The translations under genes were made by a program, and so were the position numbers. Of a stretch of 64,000 nt of DNA, positions 48,355 through 62,796 are shown piece by piece. The stretch spans positions 15,205,712-15,269,711 of the forward strand of contig CM060175.1 of assembly GCA_030549775.1 (NCBI GenBank), in the 5' to 3' direction. The stretch is from Tamarix chinensis (Eukaryota; Streptophyta; Magnoliopsida; Caryophyllales; Tamaricaceae). Under the pieces are notes generated by a model, which had not been told where the DNA came from, searched no databases, and saw only the letters and a program-made list of their open reading frames with translations. Every line of letters begins with the position of its first letter. The stretch's first letter is position 1.

Positions 48355-51300
48355 TGTAATACCTCAAAATTTATGAACCAATTTTTTTTAAAGTTAATTA
48401 TGTAAGCTAAAATAATAAGTCGCAGGGTATTACCATCACACTTGGTACAAGTCTGGTTTACTTTAATGTTTAGTTATCAAGTGCCAAGGCTAAAAGCCTT
48501 ACTTCACTTAAATTAATAACACAATTACACTATTATAGTAGAGAGAGAGAGAGAGAGAGAGAAAGAGATAGAGAATGCAATTTAACATCATTCTAAATAA
48601 AACTAATTATTAGTAGTTACAAAATTTTAGTGAAAGAAAATACATAATGACATTAAGAGTACAAAATCTTCCATATCAAAAGATATCGGGCAGAACACTG
48701 GATAACCCTAAACTCTTAAACCAAATAACAATCTTTAACTAATCTTGCAAGCTAACCTGTAAATGCTACTGGCCATTGAATAAGCAGGGGCCCATAAAAA
48801 GGAACCCTTCAATATAACGATACTGAGTAACTCATTATATAAAACCAATATGAAAAGCCTGCATGAAACACATAAAAGGGCACCATAACAACACATGATA
48901 TAAAATATTTAATTATACATACTATGGTCAAAATACGATAATCATACCAGACTAAAAAAATATAAAAAAAGTGACATATTGCTCATACTTATTCATTTAT
49001 AACATAATGCCAACCAAGAATACAAGAGATGCTATCTGAAATAATGATTAGAATCAATATTAACATCATTACCATAACCTTCACAATACATCCCATCTCT
49101 CAATATCAAAGCCAATAATATCTAATATACCACGGATAGGGATCAAAGGCACAATACCAAGCATAGGTAGACATAAAAGATGCTATTGAATCATAGGTAG
49201 GCACAAAGGCTACTATCAATTAATCTAATAATCATTTCAATTCAATAATAATCATTTCTATTTTTATTTACTTATGTTGAGTTCAAGGAACCCTATATTT
49301 TTAAACTAGTAGATCAGTCTAAAACACCTCTCAGGAGCAATACACATGAGCCAATATTATCATTTGGTGGAAAAAACCTAATACCTCTCAGGAAAAAATG
49401 CACTTGAGCCACTATTATCATCCTGTGGAATGAACCCAGGTCTGAACTCATGTAATCTTCCACTTTAAGTGATTAGTTTCTAATTCATTATTATTTATAT
49501 CTCAAGAGTATATTCCGGTTTACTTTAAGCTTAGGTGCCCCAATATTCTTAAACAGATGGAATGGTCTAAAACACTTCTCAAGGATAACACACTTGAGCC
49601 ACTATTATCGTCTGGTGGAATGGGCCCAACATATCTTAGGGAAAAACACACTTGATCATTATTATGAACCCGTAGAACCATCTGAAGTACCTCTCAGGGA
49701 AAAACACAGCTGAACCACTATTATCATCTGGTGGAATGGGCCTAATGACCCCGACTGACGTAATCTTTATTTTTAGGTGATTAATATCTTTTTCAAGGTG
49801 GTATTTATCAAGTCTCTCATACATACACATATATAGACATACAAGGAATCAAATATATCTGAACATAATAATTTTTTATACATACAACACAACTAACATG
49901 AATACTAATACGCTTCTCTAAGGAAAAGACCATATCCCTCCTAGGGAACCCTAATTTCTTAAGTCTAGCATAACTCCTCCTCTAATACTCATTTTATCAC
50001 CAAATTCAATACCCATCCTTAAAATTTTATTATTCAAAACATACTGAAAAATCAAGATTTAACTCCAACTTCTTATACATTCAATAATAGACTGCCTTTA
50101 AGGTTACTCTACATATTTTCCCATAAAACTCTAATTCCACAATTTAATCATAACTTTTCCCATAAAATCCATATAACCAAAAAATTTAATATACATTCCT
50201 AAAATATTATTATTGACATAAAATATGAAAATTGAGATCCAAATCCCACATTTTACACACGCGATAATATTTTAGCCTTAGGGTTACTATTTATATTTTC
50301 TACCAAAACTCAAGTTTCACAATTCAAGCATAAACTTTCCCATGAAACACATATGACTCCCAAATATAATATGAATTCCTAAAATACCAATATAACCAAC
50401 ACATCTAGAATTCAAGGTCAAACTCAAACAATTCCCATATGTGATTGTAATTTCACCCCTAGGGTTACTATTCTTACTTAAAAACCATTTTCCTTATTTA
50501 TTATACTTACACCATTCATATTTACTCTAAAATTTTAAATAGTATACTTAACTTATTTCTAACCACTTATCACATTAAAATACCCAATATTCCATTTTAA
50601 ATCCATATTGACCAAAATACCCCTAACTGAAACCTTTTGAGTACCAAAATGAATGATTTTATAACTTCACATGCATTATATCATCATAAAAATTCATAGC
50701 CACAATTATATATATAGATACTTAACCAAGACTTGTATCTTTACACATGGCTTATCATGTAAAACCCTAACATGTGTTTCTAAAACTCCAAAACTCATAC
50801 TCCCATACTTAACAATAATTAGGGCATACTTATCAGAGTAAAAATCATGATATGATTGAAATGATAAAATTTCCCTTAGGGAATACAATAATAATAATGA
50901 TAATCATGCTAACATCTTTTGACAAACAATTATACCATAACAACTTGCTTAAATAAAATTGGCATATCAACACCCTAATGTGCTATCATGCTATATCTAG
51001 CATTTTAGTAGAATGTAATGAACATACTTAACATGTTTTATATATTGAAACTTAAATGTGCTATCATGCAATATCTGGATATTTTAGTAGAGTATAAATT
51101 TACCTAATTTCTAGCAAAAGCACACTTTATCAAGTAACTTACAAAAATTGATTAGGTCTTACTAATCAAACCTCTGTACCTAAAAATAATATCACAATTA
51201 TCATATTAATATTTAATTGATAAAATAATAATTTTTATTCAAAATATTTATTAAATAGGATAATTACCAAATTACCTTTGAGTGAAAGATGGGTAAAGAA

Positions 51301-53196
51301 ATTATTATTATTATTATTATTATTATTATTTTATTTTATTTTAAAAGAGGTGGAACCTCATGAGGCTTATGCAGTGTAAGTTCTTTAGAAGAAGGCTAAA
51401 GGTCGAAGGCTAGGGACGAGAAAGTCCTGTTCGGTGGAGGTGATGGCTACGATGGGTGGCAATGTAGGGAGGCAGATTATGGTGAGGTGATGGTTACTGA
51501 TTATCTGGTTTGATGTATTAGTGTAGTGGTGGAGCTATTGGTAGCCAGGGATAGGGGATAAAGGCAGGAAAGGCTCAAAGATGGACGTGAGCTGGTGATC
51601 GATGGTTGGGGAGGCAGGAAGGATAGGGTTACAGAGGTGGTTATCTTTGGTGGTGGTTTTGGAGCTATACGATGAAGGAATGAGGTAGGGAAAGGGCGAT
51701 GTAGAGGGGATGAGGTAGCAAAATAGTTATATAGGGAAGGGTGAGGGTGGCGCTAGATGGGTGTAGTTGTTTGGAAGTTTGATCAAGGAAATGGGGGCAC
51801 GATAAGGAGGCGGTGAGATGGTGGATCTTGGACAATGGTTGTAGAGAGGATGGGAAATAGTGGTGGGGGTTTTGGGTAGAGAAGGTCAGAGAAGGGAGGA
51901 GGAAAGGAAGAAAGACAAGGGGAAGGGATTGAGGTGGTCTGGGTTGGTGATGGTGAATAAAAACAGAGGGGGGAAGATGCATTGGTGGATGGTGTGTTGG
52001 TTAAAGAAAAAAGGAAGGCAACGAGGAGGAGGTTGTTCTGGGAAGGGGGAGGCAAGAAAAGGGATAAGAGGAAGGAAAAAGAAAGAAAGTAAGTAGAATA
52101 GTAGGGAGATATGGGCTCAAGGGGTGTGTGTGTATATGTATAGATGGTTGGGGGTGGTGAGGAAGAAATGAAAACCAATGGGGGTGGGTCGATTTAGGCG
52201 TGCAGATGAGGCAAGTGAAGTTAGTGATGGTAGAGCGTGTAGGTTGGTAGGGGATGGATGCAGGATGGGGTAGAGGAAACATATGAGATTGGTTGGTTAG
52301 AAGGGGAAAGGGAGATGGCACGCAAGGAGTGAGTGCGTAGGGGAGTGTTGGTGTATGTAGAGGGGTATGTTACAGTGGTTGTTTAGGGCTAGAAGAAGAA
52401 AGAGAGATAGACATGAGTAGGAATGGGTGGATAATGGGAGCGATGTAGGGAGTTGTAGGGCATGTTTGGGTGTGTGGGGGTGGCTGGTGGTGTAGAGGGC
52501 AGGTAGTGAAGGGCCGTGTAGGGTATGTGAGGGAGAGATAGGGTGATAGGGGATCAAGTTCCATGGCTAGGAGAGGAAAGAAGGATGATGAGCAAGAGGC
52601 ATGTGTATGGCTTTGTTTAGCTAGAAGAAGATAGGGGGAAGAGAAAAGAAGAAGGAGTCATGGGCGGCATGGGAGGGGAAAGAAAAAGAAAAGAAAGAAA
52701 AGGCATTGGACTGGCTGGGTTAGATTAAACCGAGGGAGAAAGAGAGGAGTAAAGAAAAGAAAGGAGGAAGGGAGGTGGGTTTGGGGTTTGGATGAGGAAA
52801 GAAAAGGAGAGGAAGGAATGGGTTGGTTGGGTGCAGGTTGGTGGGATGGGGGCGTAGAGTAGGGGAAGAAAAGAAAAAGAGAAGGGGAGAGAAGAGGCAA
52901 AAAGGAAAGAAAAAACTAAAAAAAAGAGAAAGTAAACAAAGGAGAAAGAAAATAAATTTTGTTTTGGGATAATATTAATTTATTCAAATTTAGGATATCC
53001 AATTAAAAATATAAATTTGTTAAAATTATTGGTTTATGGGAAATTTTAATAAAATAAAAACATAAAATAATTAGAATAACTTATTAAATAATTTATCTGA
53101 ATTTAAAAAATAATTAAGTTAATATTTAAAGGTTAAAATTTTAAGATAAAAGGCTAAACGTTCTAAATTAATATTGCAAAATTTCAAGGTATTACA
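48355..53196 (-). mobile_element. Giant LTR related to family A (copy A5, about 4.84 kb)
   Basis: The plus strand starts TGTAATACCTC and ends GGTATTACA. The near-matching 5-bp flanks are ATTAT (48350-48354) and AATAT (53197-53201), one mismatch. The start region follows A4 (tattaccatcacacttggtac..., caagtgccaaggc), and degenerate CCACTATTAT units occur at 49290-49750. A TTA tract lies at 51300-51332, and a purine-rich block at 52560-52950. It is clearly older or from a sister subfamily. ORFs on both strands at 51660-52900 translate low-complexity Pro/Ser or Gly/Arg and are not genes. Confidence 0.65.
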
Positions 53197-55542
53197 AATA
53201 TCTTAAAATTTGAATCATGTTATGAATATGTATGCATATGTTGCATGGATTATATGACATACTAAAAATACATGCCTAGGGTTTGGTACACATAAGTTGT
53301 GGAATACATGCATAACTGAGAATATAGTTAATCATTAAACCTTAAAAATTGCCAACATGCTACAGTATTGTGAATTATTATTTTTAGCCTTTTCATGACA
53401 AATTGTTATCATAATAACATTTGTTACGAAATTTGATAATGGTATAATTAGAGTTTTAAGAATATTTTGGTTGCTAATGTGCCTAATAGGAATAATTGGA
53501 CATAAGATGGTTTCAGTGTTGAATTTGAGTTGACTTAGACTTTTGATCTTAGGTTTGATTTGAATAGTTAAAAATAAAGGCAAAATTATTTAAGAAATAA
53601 TTATGAAATTATTGTGCAATAAACAATATTTGTGATCACCTCATAAAATGTAAATATTTAAAGTGGAAGATATCGAGTTTGGGAATAGTTTACTCTCTAG
53701 GGCTACCTACCCTATAGACGAGATAGGAGTTATTATTTTGGATTTGGTTTCACTAGGGTGTCTTAGCATCCTAGTAAGGCTTAGTTTACTCCATAGGCGT
53801 TTTGTGAGTCCTATAGAGGGTATTGATACTTAAGAATTAGGCAACCTATATTAGAGAGTATTATGCTACTTAAGTGCGCTAATATGATCGATGTACTTTA
53901 TACATCTCTAGATTATATGGTTAAGAGGGTATTGGTTGCTTTATGTGCTAATATGATAGGTGTACTTGATAATTATCTAGGTTGTCTCTTGTATCTCCTT
54001 GAATATTAAAAATGGAAAAGATTAATATATAAGTTTATAATAACCTATAAATTTAGAATATATGAAGGGTAAAATTCTTATGCTTAATTATGTTTGAATG
54101 ATGTTCGATATTGATTTGGAAATGAATTTTAGAATTAATTTAAAAGGGAATTGAAAAATTATGGAATTTAAGGAAGACAATTATTTTTGTTGTGTACCAA
54201 TTGGTTTATTCTTTGAACCCATTAACTGGTTTGTCATTTTCAACTTGGGGTTTTGTTTGAGAAAATTAGTTGACTAGTTTGGAAAATCAATCGACCGATC
54301 CTCATAACAGTTGACTAGTTGACCAAATTGATTGACCAATTTATCAAATTTGTGTAATTTATAAATCTACTTTTCTCTAGAAAAATTCTTCTGATGATTT
54401 GGAATATTGGTAATCAAACGTTGATATTTTTTCTAAGAAATCATTGACCCTTTTGATCATTTATCTCAGGTTTTCCTTACCTCAAATTGATTTGGAGGCC
54501 TGAGTTGACTAAAAAGGGTGAAGATGACCTCATTAACTTGTCTTCTTCTTTTCTCTTCTATGTAGACCTAGGCAGGCAATCCACTCTAGATAATCACTAC
54601 ATGATTCAGAGATTTGTTTCCCCAAACCATTCTATCTCTTTCCCTTTCTTTTGTTCTAAACTTTTTTGTGAAACATCGACCTGTATTGCTCAGCATTCAC
54701 CATTTGAGTCCATAGAATAGTTTGTTATTCCTTGATAAATTTTCCTCGTATGGTCCAAAGTTGAGTAGATAATTATGGTTATAATCTATTACTTCTCTAC
54801 CCTTCCTTTTCCCACTAGATTATGCCTATATAAATTACCTTAACCCTAACCCTCTTCCTTCTTCATTTTTTTAGCCATCGAGATACTTTACTTCTTCTAC
54901 ACTTGTGTCTACACTTTTCCCTTTTGTGCCTTTCATTTCTGACTTGCCTTAACTCTTCTAATCCTTCCTCTGACTCCTTATTTTGTGTTTAATCAATTTA
55001 TGGTGAGATTTGGAAAAATGTTGAGATTTTAATTGGTTTCTTACAACCCACTTTGGAGGTGATATTTTCTAATTTTTTCTCCTTATATTTGTATTTATTT
55101 TGGTTTGTGTTAAAAATGGTATGAGTTTTTAATCTTCTCTTTCTAGTGTTCATGAGTTAAGCTTTTCAGCTAAGATTTTTCCATACTTAGTGTGGTTTTA
55201 TTAAGATTTCTAGGTTAGTCTTTCTTGCCTTTGAAATGTGGAATTAATGAGTATGTGAATTAGGGTGTTTTGAAAATTCTATTTTTCGCATGATTACATG
55301 GTAGTGTTATTATTCTACTGACTTAGGCCATGAGATTTAAGTATTTTGAGAAAATGTGGACTTTCGGGAATATGTTGTTGATTCTCTAAAAATGTAGCAT
55401 GATTTATTCTTTGGGTATGTATACTCTTAATTTTATGCAATGATAATGATATAAGTTTGATGTGGTTGAGGATTGGAGTCTAAGTCACATTTGGAGTTAC
55501 CTGAGTACGATGTTTGTGTCTAGATCGATCAACAAGTTTGCC
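53197..55542 (+). mobile_element. Unresolved retroelement remnants right of A5
   Basis: It contains 'ctactttacgagataggag'-style short repeats (53660-53960), 'ttgactagttgacc' repeats (54200-54350) like those of family B, and a TATATAAATT (about 54831) followed by a CT-rich leader. Likely two old LTR pieces. No coding domain seen. Confidence 0.4.
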
Positions 55543-58500
55543 TATAACACCCCCAATTTTGAACCAAAAATTTTTGTTTGTAAGAAAATGCGGAATCATT
55601 TTGAAACACAAAGCCCAAGAATATTAACGCTACATCAACCATGAGAGATGTGTGATCATGACCTAACACATGCCTGATGCAAGGCAAAACGGAACAAAAA
55701 ACAAAATAATGCATACTCATAACATTAATGTGACAATAAAAGATAGTAAAAGCTAGAAAAATATTATATATAGAATGAACTTGATAGTTTTACAAAATAA
55801 AAAATAGGAAATTGAGCCAAGAATTTAAATAACAGGAAATACAAAAAACTTCCCAACACAATAGACAAAATACTTATAACTGATTAACCTAAGTCTTAGG
55901 CATAGATATAAACCTCCAACACCAAGTAATGACTTGCTAATAGCCCACGTTATCCCCCTCAGCATATTCTAACCGAGAGTCATAACCCTCCAAATTATCC
56001 TCTGTTTCCTAGATCAAAAGTCGGATTATCACAATGGCCACACAAGTTTGGTATCAGTAAAGTAAGTATTGGTAAAACAAACTACCTGAAACATGGTAAG
56101 ACTCATGCAGTACATTGAATTCACATGACAACATGGTGATATCATATCAGTATAGCTTAAGTACAATAAGGCATGCTTGCATGGAAATAATGGAAGTATA
56201 AAAATATGATAAATATGTGAAATCCATACAATATAAACCATTTTAGAATTATTCCTTTCGTAACCACATAAGTTCCCACTAATAAGATAGTTCGATCTAC
56301 CACACCCTGTTCTCCACCATGAACAAAAGTCATGCAACACAAATAATCACAATGGGATACCACATCTACCACACAAGGTCAGGATACATCGAAGGGCTTT
56401 CTTTAGGGATACCAAACCCACTACACATCGAGTGTACCTACCACAAATTGGGATACCACACCTACCACATGTTATTGAAGTACACGAAGGGAGCTTGTAC
56501 TAGGATACCTCACCCGCCACACCTTGACTGTCTCCACCATGAAGGCTAAAAAGTTGAGATACCACACTCGCCTAAGGAATGGATAATATGAAGTGTCTGG
56601 GGGCTTGTATTAGGATACCTCACCCACCCGAGCTAGACACCGATGCCGTGCTAACTTGCCACAGTATAATCCTATACCTCAAAGATATGTGCATACCCTC
56701 TACCGACTGTAATCCAATAGAGAAGGAGATAGCTACTAAGTTAAAAATATAACCAAGGAAGATCCACCCACTAACTCCCGATAGCTACCCTAAGAGCCAG
56801 TGAAAAAGGTTCGAAAAAAATCTTAAACCATTAATTTTTATTACATGTGATATCACAAATCACAACAAAGTCCACACATAACCAAATTGGGTGTTTCCAG
56901 GTGATAACACCAAACACAATTAAAATCCATTATTTAACCAAAGTGGATTTTTCCAAATGATAACACCAAACACATCACGAGTCATAAAAGCCCCCATTTG
57001 GGTGTTTTCAAGTGCTAACACTAAACACATCACAAGGTATTAAAGCCACCATATTGGTGTTTAGAGATGACACCAAACTTAACCAAATTCAAGTCTCAAA
57101 TACCATCATGGTGATTCTCATTAAATTAGGTTAATCATAGTTGAAATCATAGTTAAAATGCTGTAAATACATAAAAGTATCAACACAAAATGCCCTAGAG
57201 AAAACACAATAATTTATAAAAAATTAGGTGACTTCTAGTTGGACCAGTCGATTGGTCCCTCTGAATAGTTGACCGGTCTTATTATACTAGACTTTGACCA
57301 AAACAACACCAGAGGACTAGTTGATTGGTTGGCCCCACCGATCGATTGTTCATGTGAACCAGTCAATTGATTTGGTCTAACTAGTCGATGTGTCTAAGTA
57401 GAGACCAACCCATTTTAACCCGCATAGAAACTAGTCGATGGGTTTGACCAACTAATTGATTGTTTATAGTAACCAGTTGACTTATTTGGTCCAACCGGTC
57501 GATGGGTTTGAGTAGAGACTAAACCATTTTGGTCTGCAGGGACACCATTTGATGGGTTTGACAAATTGATTGACTATTTATCGAAGCTAGTTGACTATTT
57601 TATCAAACCAATTGACCTATCTCACAACCAACTGATCCAAAACCCCAAACTATTTGATTGCTCACAAAATCAGTCGATGGGTTTGAGGAATTGATCAACT
57701 AGTATAGGTAAAACACTACCTAAACTTGTGAAACACACACCAAATTTTACCACACTTCATCATATTAATATTAGCATGCCTTTATGTCAAAACACACATA
57801 AAAAATACATGTTGTACACATATAATCACATGGATATATGGTAATGTAAATACTTATACTTACAAATTATAGTGTTCCAACAACGCTAACTTGGGAAAAA
57901 TTATAACACATGCTCAAACCATGGAACACAGTTAGATCATACTCATATAAGCACCAAATACATGGAACCCCAATATACCATAGAAACCTATTGATATTAA
58001 AGATAAGAATGCCTTACCTTGGAGAAATTCTTCTAAAAACAAATTCTTACTTGATGGCTTAGGTAACTGTACGTCAATTCCTTTATTTGAAAATAAGGTG
58101 TTAAGAAAAGAGCTTAACTCTTCAACCTTTCTCGAACTTAATTTTTCCTTGCTTTAGGGAATTAGGAGAGCACTAAAACCAAGATTAGAAGAAGGGAAAG
58201 GAGCATAATGCTCACACAAGAAAGGGAAAAAAATAAGAGAAAGCCTATATTTTTCTCAGCAAAGAGAAGATGATGGAAATTGGAAGGGTGCTCAACACTT
58301 GAGGAATTTTTTCTCAAAGAGAAGGGAGAAGAGAGAAGGAATACAAGTGAGGAATGAGAATAGATCGGAAATAAGAGGTATCGAGGCAAGGCTGGGTTGA
58401 AATTCTTAGGAGAAAGGGGGATGCGACTGGTGAGGTTGAGTATGGGCAAGCTAAGAAGTGAGGGCTGACTTGATGGGGGTGGTGGGGGTTGAGTGCAGTC

Positions 58501-58749
58501 AGAAATGAGAATGGTAGTGGATCATCATGTCAAGAGATTGTGTACAAAGTCAATATCATAGCCCCAAATACCAAAAGATAGAGGGAGAGGTGAGGGAGAA
58601 GAGAAAAGGTGAAGCTTGCCTTAAAAGTATCTTTTGGGAAAAAATGGCCAATTAAAATTATGTAATGGTGTAAATAATGTGAAAATATTCCTAGGGCATT
58701 AAAACATGCTTATTAGAATAATTAGACTCTAATAATAAGTTTTCATAAG
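55543..58749 (-). mobile_element. Large LTR family B, copy 2, left part
   Basis: It starts TATAACACCCCCAATTTT (a decayed TGTAACACC). Tandem units with 'gggatacc acacctaccaca' lie at 56340-56640, and others near 'gataacaccaaacac' at 56880-57070. About a dozen copies of an 'accagtcgattggt'-like word fill 57240-57720. A purine-rich block (58170-58640) follows. It is interrupted at 58750 by a Copia element and resumes at 63911. Confidence 0.6.
57240..57720. repeat. Cluster of 'cagtcgattggt'-type words in family B
   Basis: Words of the form (a/c)CAGTTGATTGGTTT or AGTCGATGGGTTTG, alternating on both orientations at irregular spacing. The same words occur in B copy 1 (12120-12300, 14770-14890), at 54200-54350 and at 63970-64000. 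Confidence 0.7.
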
Positions 58750-59291
58750 TGTTGGGGATCGATACCAATTTGGAAAAATAAGATCTAATTGGAATCAATT
58801 AGAACACACAAAAAATGAGATGAGAAGAGCACTGAAGAACATAGATCGAGGAAACAGATGATCTTATAGATGTGAAGTAATTGTTATTACAAAGAGAATT
58901 CAAGAAATATTCACCTAAATCACTCAATTAACCAAGAAATTATAATAGAACTCAAGAGGAGAGAAGATGATGGCACTATACTGATTAGGGTTCTAATCGC
59001 ATGGTATTTATACTAAATACGCCCCCATGTTTTTTTAGCTTTTATAATATTTAGTATTTTGGTTAAAAATTCTTTTTATGACCTCCAATAAAGATTATTC
59101 TTAATGAGTTGAAAAGCCAATGGAAAGATCTACAATTGTCATGTTCAAAAAATTTCCAAATTCCAGTTGCATCAAGGTTAAATATTCACATACTTCCATA
59201 ATAGCTCACAAGTCTATTCCAAATTCCTTTGAAATACTTCACACACAAATCCAAGCTATTATACATACCAAATACGAGTCACAAGCTCACA
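58750..59291 (-). repeat. 3' LTR of the Copia element
   Basis: Plus strand starts TGTTGGGGATC and ends AGCTCACA. 542 bp. Contains TATAAATAcc on the minus strand near 59008-59017 (gcatggtatttatac on plus). Confidence 0.9.
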
Positions 59292-59512
59292 ATTCTCCAC
59301 CTTTATGGTGTATTTGAAGTATCTAGCACTAGGAACACAAAAGACCATCTGTAAAAGCCCCTGGGATTCAAAAGCCCTCATGGTACAAAAACACCAATCA
59401 AGTTCAAGCAATGCTTGAACTTGCTCACTGTCAATGGCTTCATTAGCATATCCACTGGATTTTTAGCAGTAGCCACCTTCTCTAACACAACCTTGCCTAT
59501 AGTAATAGTATC

Positions 59513-59728
59513 TTAGATGAAGTGGTACCTGATATCAATATGATTCATTCGATGATGGAAAGAATTTTGATTCTTTATCAAACAAATAACACTCTGATTA
59601 TCACTACGAACAATGGGAGCACCATGACCAAACCCAAACTCACGAACGAAACCACCAAGCCACAAAGGTTCTTGAAAAGCCTCAGCCATAGCCATATACT
59701 CAACCTTAGTAGTGAAAAATGTAGTCAC
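59513..59728 (-). pseudogene. Copia RNase H fragment
   Basis: Minus strand: TKVEYMAMAEA, a W-L block, and RSDNQSVICLIKNQNSFHHRMNHIDIRYHFI. These are the Copia RNase H signatures (SSTEAEY, DNQSA, R.KHID). The Tyr/His and Asp positions are present. The frame is not continuous with the RT. Confidence 0.85.
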
Positions 59729-60319
59729 ATCTTATAAAGATGACCTATAGCTAATTGTCGAACCACAAAGATAAAACACATAACCTCTAGTAGATCTCCT
59801 ATTATCAAGATCTCTAGTATAATTAGAGTCAATGAACCCAATCAATGCATCAGTTGACCTCCCATACCCCAAGTAGGTTGATGTAGTACCCTTCAAGTAC
59901 CTCAAAATCCACTACACCACTTGCCAGTGAGCCTTCTCAAGATTTTCCATATGTCTGCTCACAACACTCACAGCTTGAGCAATATCCAGCCTAGTACAAA
60001 TCATAGCATACATCATGCATCCCACAACATTAGAGTAGGAGCTGTAGCCATAAAATCCTACTCATCTTTAGAGTTAGGGAAATCCAAAGAAGACAATCTG
60101 AAGTGAGTTTCCAAGAGAGTACTAAATGACTTGGCATCAATCATATGAAACCTCTCCAACACCTTATTCATATACTGCTCTTGTGACAAGTAAAGATGAT
60201 TTTATCTGTGGTCTCGAATGATCTCCATGCCAAGAATCTTCTTTGTAGCTCCTAGATCCTTCATCTAGAACTCATTCTTCAAAATTTTTTTACCTTGTGA
60301 ACTTTAGATAAATATTTTA

Positions 60320-60956
60320 TTCCAATAAGCATGTCATCAACATACAACAAAAGTTACATTAGAGAACCATCACCAACATGCTTCAAATATACACATCCAT
60401 AGTAATTACTCGTGAAGAACCCATGATCAATCATAAATTGATCAAACCTATTTTACCATTGTATAGGTGACTACTTTAGACCATACAATGACTTCTTCAA
60501 TAAGTGCACATGATCCTGCTTGCCTTCAATAACAAAATTATCTGGTTGGTGCATATAAATCTCATCTTCGAGCTCACCATGCAGAAAACCTATTTTGATA
60601 TCCAATTGCTCTAACTCCATATCCTGCATAGCCATAAGCACAAGTAAAGTAAGAATAGAAGTATGCCTCACTATAGGGGAAAATACCTCGTTATAATTTA
60701 TACCAGGTATCTGACTGAACCCGTGTGCAATTAAACGAGCCTTATACCTTGGTCCCTCAACACCTAGAGTTCCTTGTTTGAACTTGTACACCCACTTGCA
60801 ATCAACTATTTTCTTCTTCCTAGGTGCATTTAGAAGTTTTCGTGTCTGATTATTCCATAGAGATTGCATCTCCTCCTCTATAGTAGTACACCACTGAGCA
60901 AAATCAAAAATAATAATGGCATCTGTGTATGACACTGGCTCTTTTACATCAACCAC
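60320..60956 (-). pseudogene. Copia reverse transcriptase
   Basis: Minus strand: CKWVYKFK, RYKARLIAHGFSQIPGINYNE, QLDIKIGFLHGELEDEIYM (first catalytic Asp in LDIK) and KKSLYGLK at 60956-60471. Then YVDD at 60344-60333 after a break (a stop codon lies just before LLLYVDD). Known roles: copying element RNA into cDNA. Non-functional here because of the interruptions. Confidence 0.9.
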
Positions 60957-61175
60957 GGTCTTAGCACTAGCTAAAGCATAATTTGCTAACTCCTTAAAGA
61001 CTTATCTCATAGGAGGATTTACAACACTTTGTGGTCTACTTGGAGCAATGCCCTTTTGCTCCACTTATTGCCTAGATCCATCCACTTTAGGAATAGTTGG
61101 TCTCATACTAGAAGAGTCTGATTGATCCAAATTAACCTCTACCTCCACCTTATTTGTAACACTATGTAGGTTCTC

Positions 61176-61549
61176 CTACTCCACCTCTTCAAACAATATA
61201 TCAAAAGAAGACTCAGTCTTTTGTAGGAATACAAACTCATTGACGCTAATATCCCTACTAGTCAAAAACTTAGATGTAACTGGGTCCCATAACCTATAAC
61301 CACTCACACCGAATGTATAACTAAGAAAAATAAATCTCCTAGCTTTTGGCTTGAGCTTTCCATCATTCACATAAGTATAGGTGAGATATCCAAAAATATG
61401 CAAATCAGAATAATCAGCTGGTTTGCCAGACATACCTCCTCAGGTGTCTTCAAATCATTGGAATGATTTAATAACCTATTCACCAGGAACTTCACCATGT
61501 GAACTGCCTCAACCCAAAAATCCTTACCTAATCCAACTTGTGACAACAT
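61176..61549 (-). pseudogene. Copia integrase C-terminal region
   Basis: Minus strand: GKPADYSDLHIFGYLTY, KARRFIFLSYTFGVSGYRLWDP and FLTSRDISVNE, the GKxxDxxxLxxFG and 'GYRLW' blocks after the catalytic core. Frame breaks separate it from the core at 61748-62227. Confidence 0.8.
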
Positions 61550-61747
61550 ACATCGAGCCTTCTATAATAGGGTCTTATCCATCCTCTCAACAACCCCATA
61601 CTATTGTGGTCTTCCAACATAAGTGTGATACCTAGCAATACCATAGTCCTCGCAGTAATCAATGAAACTATGCTCCACAAATTCGAGGCCATTATCTATC
61701 TTGAGACACTTCACCTATCTCCCAGTTTGCTTCTTTAGTAAGGTCTT

Positions 61748-62227
61748 CTAACGCTTGAAAACACCAAAGATATCATTCTTATTTTTAATAAAATAAGACC
61801 ACACCTTTATAGAGAAGTCATCAATAAATGTCAATAGGTATCGCGAACCACCCTTGGAAACCACCATTGCAGGACCCCACAAATCAGAGTGAACATAATC
61901 CAAAGGTCCCTTCGTACTATGTGTAGCATTTGAAAAACTAACCCACTTATGCTTTCTAAACACATAGTGCTCATAGAAATCCATAGTACCTTTACTCTTC
62001 CCTTTCAGCAACCCTCTCTTAGAGACTTCAATCATGCCTTTGACACTAATGTGTCTAAGTTTCATATGCCAAAGTCTAGTAACATCCGAGTCAAACATAC
62101 TTGATGATGTTACTACAATTGCTCCCTCAATAGTGCAACCAAAAAGCTCATACAGTGTCTTGACCCTTTTGCCTTTCATTACAACAAAAGCCCCTCTAGT
62201 AATCCTCATTGTGACATTCTCGATCAC
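61748..62227 (-). pseudogene. Copia integrase zinc-finger and core
   Basis: Minus strand: TRLWHMKLRHISVKGM (His pair of the HHCC finger) and FYEHYVFRKHKWVSF, where both finger Cys are Tyr. Then DYVHSDLWGPAMV and YLLTFIDDFSIKVWSYF, which carry the D-D part of the DD(35)E core. Tyr for Cys at both positions fits TGT-to-TAT changes (C-to-T on the other strand). Confidence 0.85.
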
Positions 62228-62365
62228 ACAACAATATCCATTTCAATCCAAGGAACTCAATGAAATCAAGTTCTTGGTCATCTCAGGGACATGTCGAACA
62301 TTAGGTAATGTTATAACCACACCATCATGCATCTTCACCTTCACTACTCCAATCCCAGTAACTTT

Positions 62366-62650
62366 TCATGCATCATCATTTTCCATCAGAACTACTCCAC
62401 CTCGAGCTTTCTCGTAAGTCTGGAACCAATTCCTGTTGGAACAAATATGGTAAGAGCATCTAGAGTCTAAGATCCACCTATCCATAATCTTGGTTTGACT
62501 ATCAGTGGTAGTCAACACATCACTATCACCATTATATTGGGCTATAGCAGCATCATCCTTTGTGCAAGATAATTCACAAGATTTATCTCCAGATTTCCTA
62601 TTAGGATAAAACTTCTTGTTATGGCCCTTTTTGTGACATCCATAGTACAT
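62366..62650 (-). pseudogene. Copia gag zinc knuckle and protease
   Basis: Minus strand: YYGCHKKGHNKKFYPNRKS (CCHC knuckle with its first and last Cys lost), then WILDSRCSYHIC. The protease active-site DSG is DSR. Both changes would inactivate the element. Confidence 0.8.
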
Positions 62651-62796
62651 GATATTCTTGGATCTATTATTCCTTGGCTTTAACCTATAATTATTCTTCT
62701 TCTTCTCACCAAAACCTTGTTCTTGAGTTATGCCCCTAGTTATAAGTCCCTCACCTTATATGTCACTTGAACCACCTCCGGTCAACTGATTCTCAA

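Noticed and set aside
51660..52900. Pro/Ser/Leu-rich minus-strand ORFs
   Set aside because: They lie in a purine-rich block of the A5 LTR; low complexity, no domain, both strands open.
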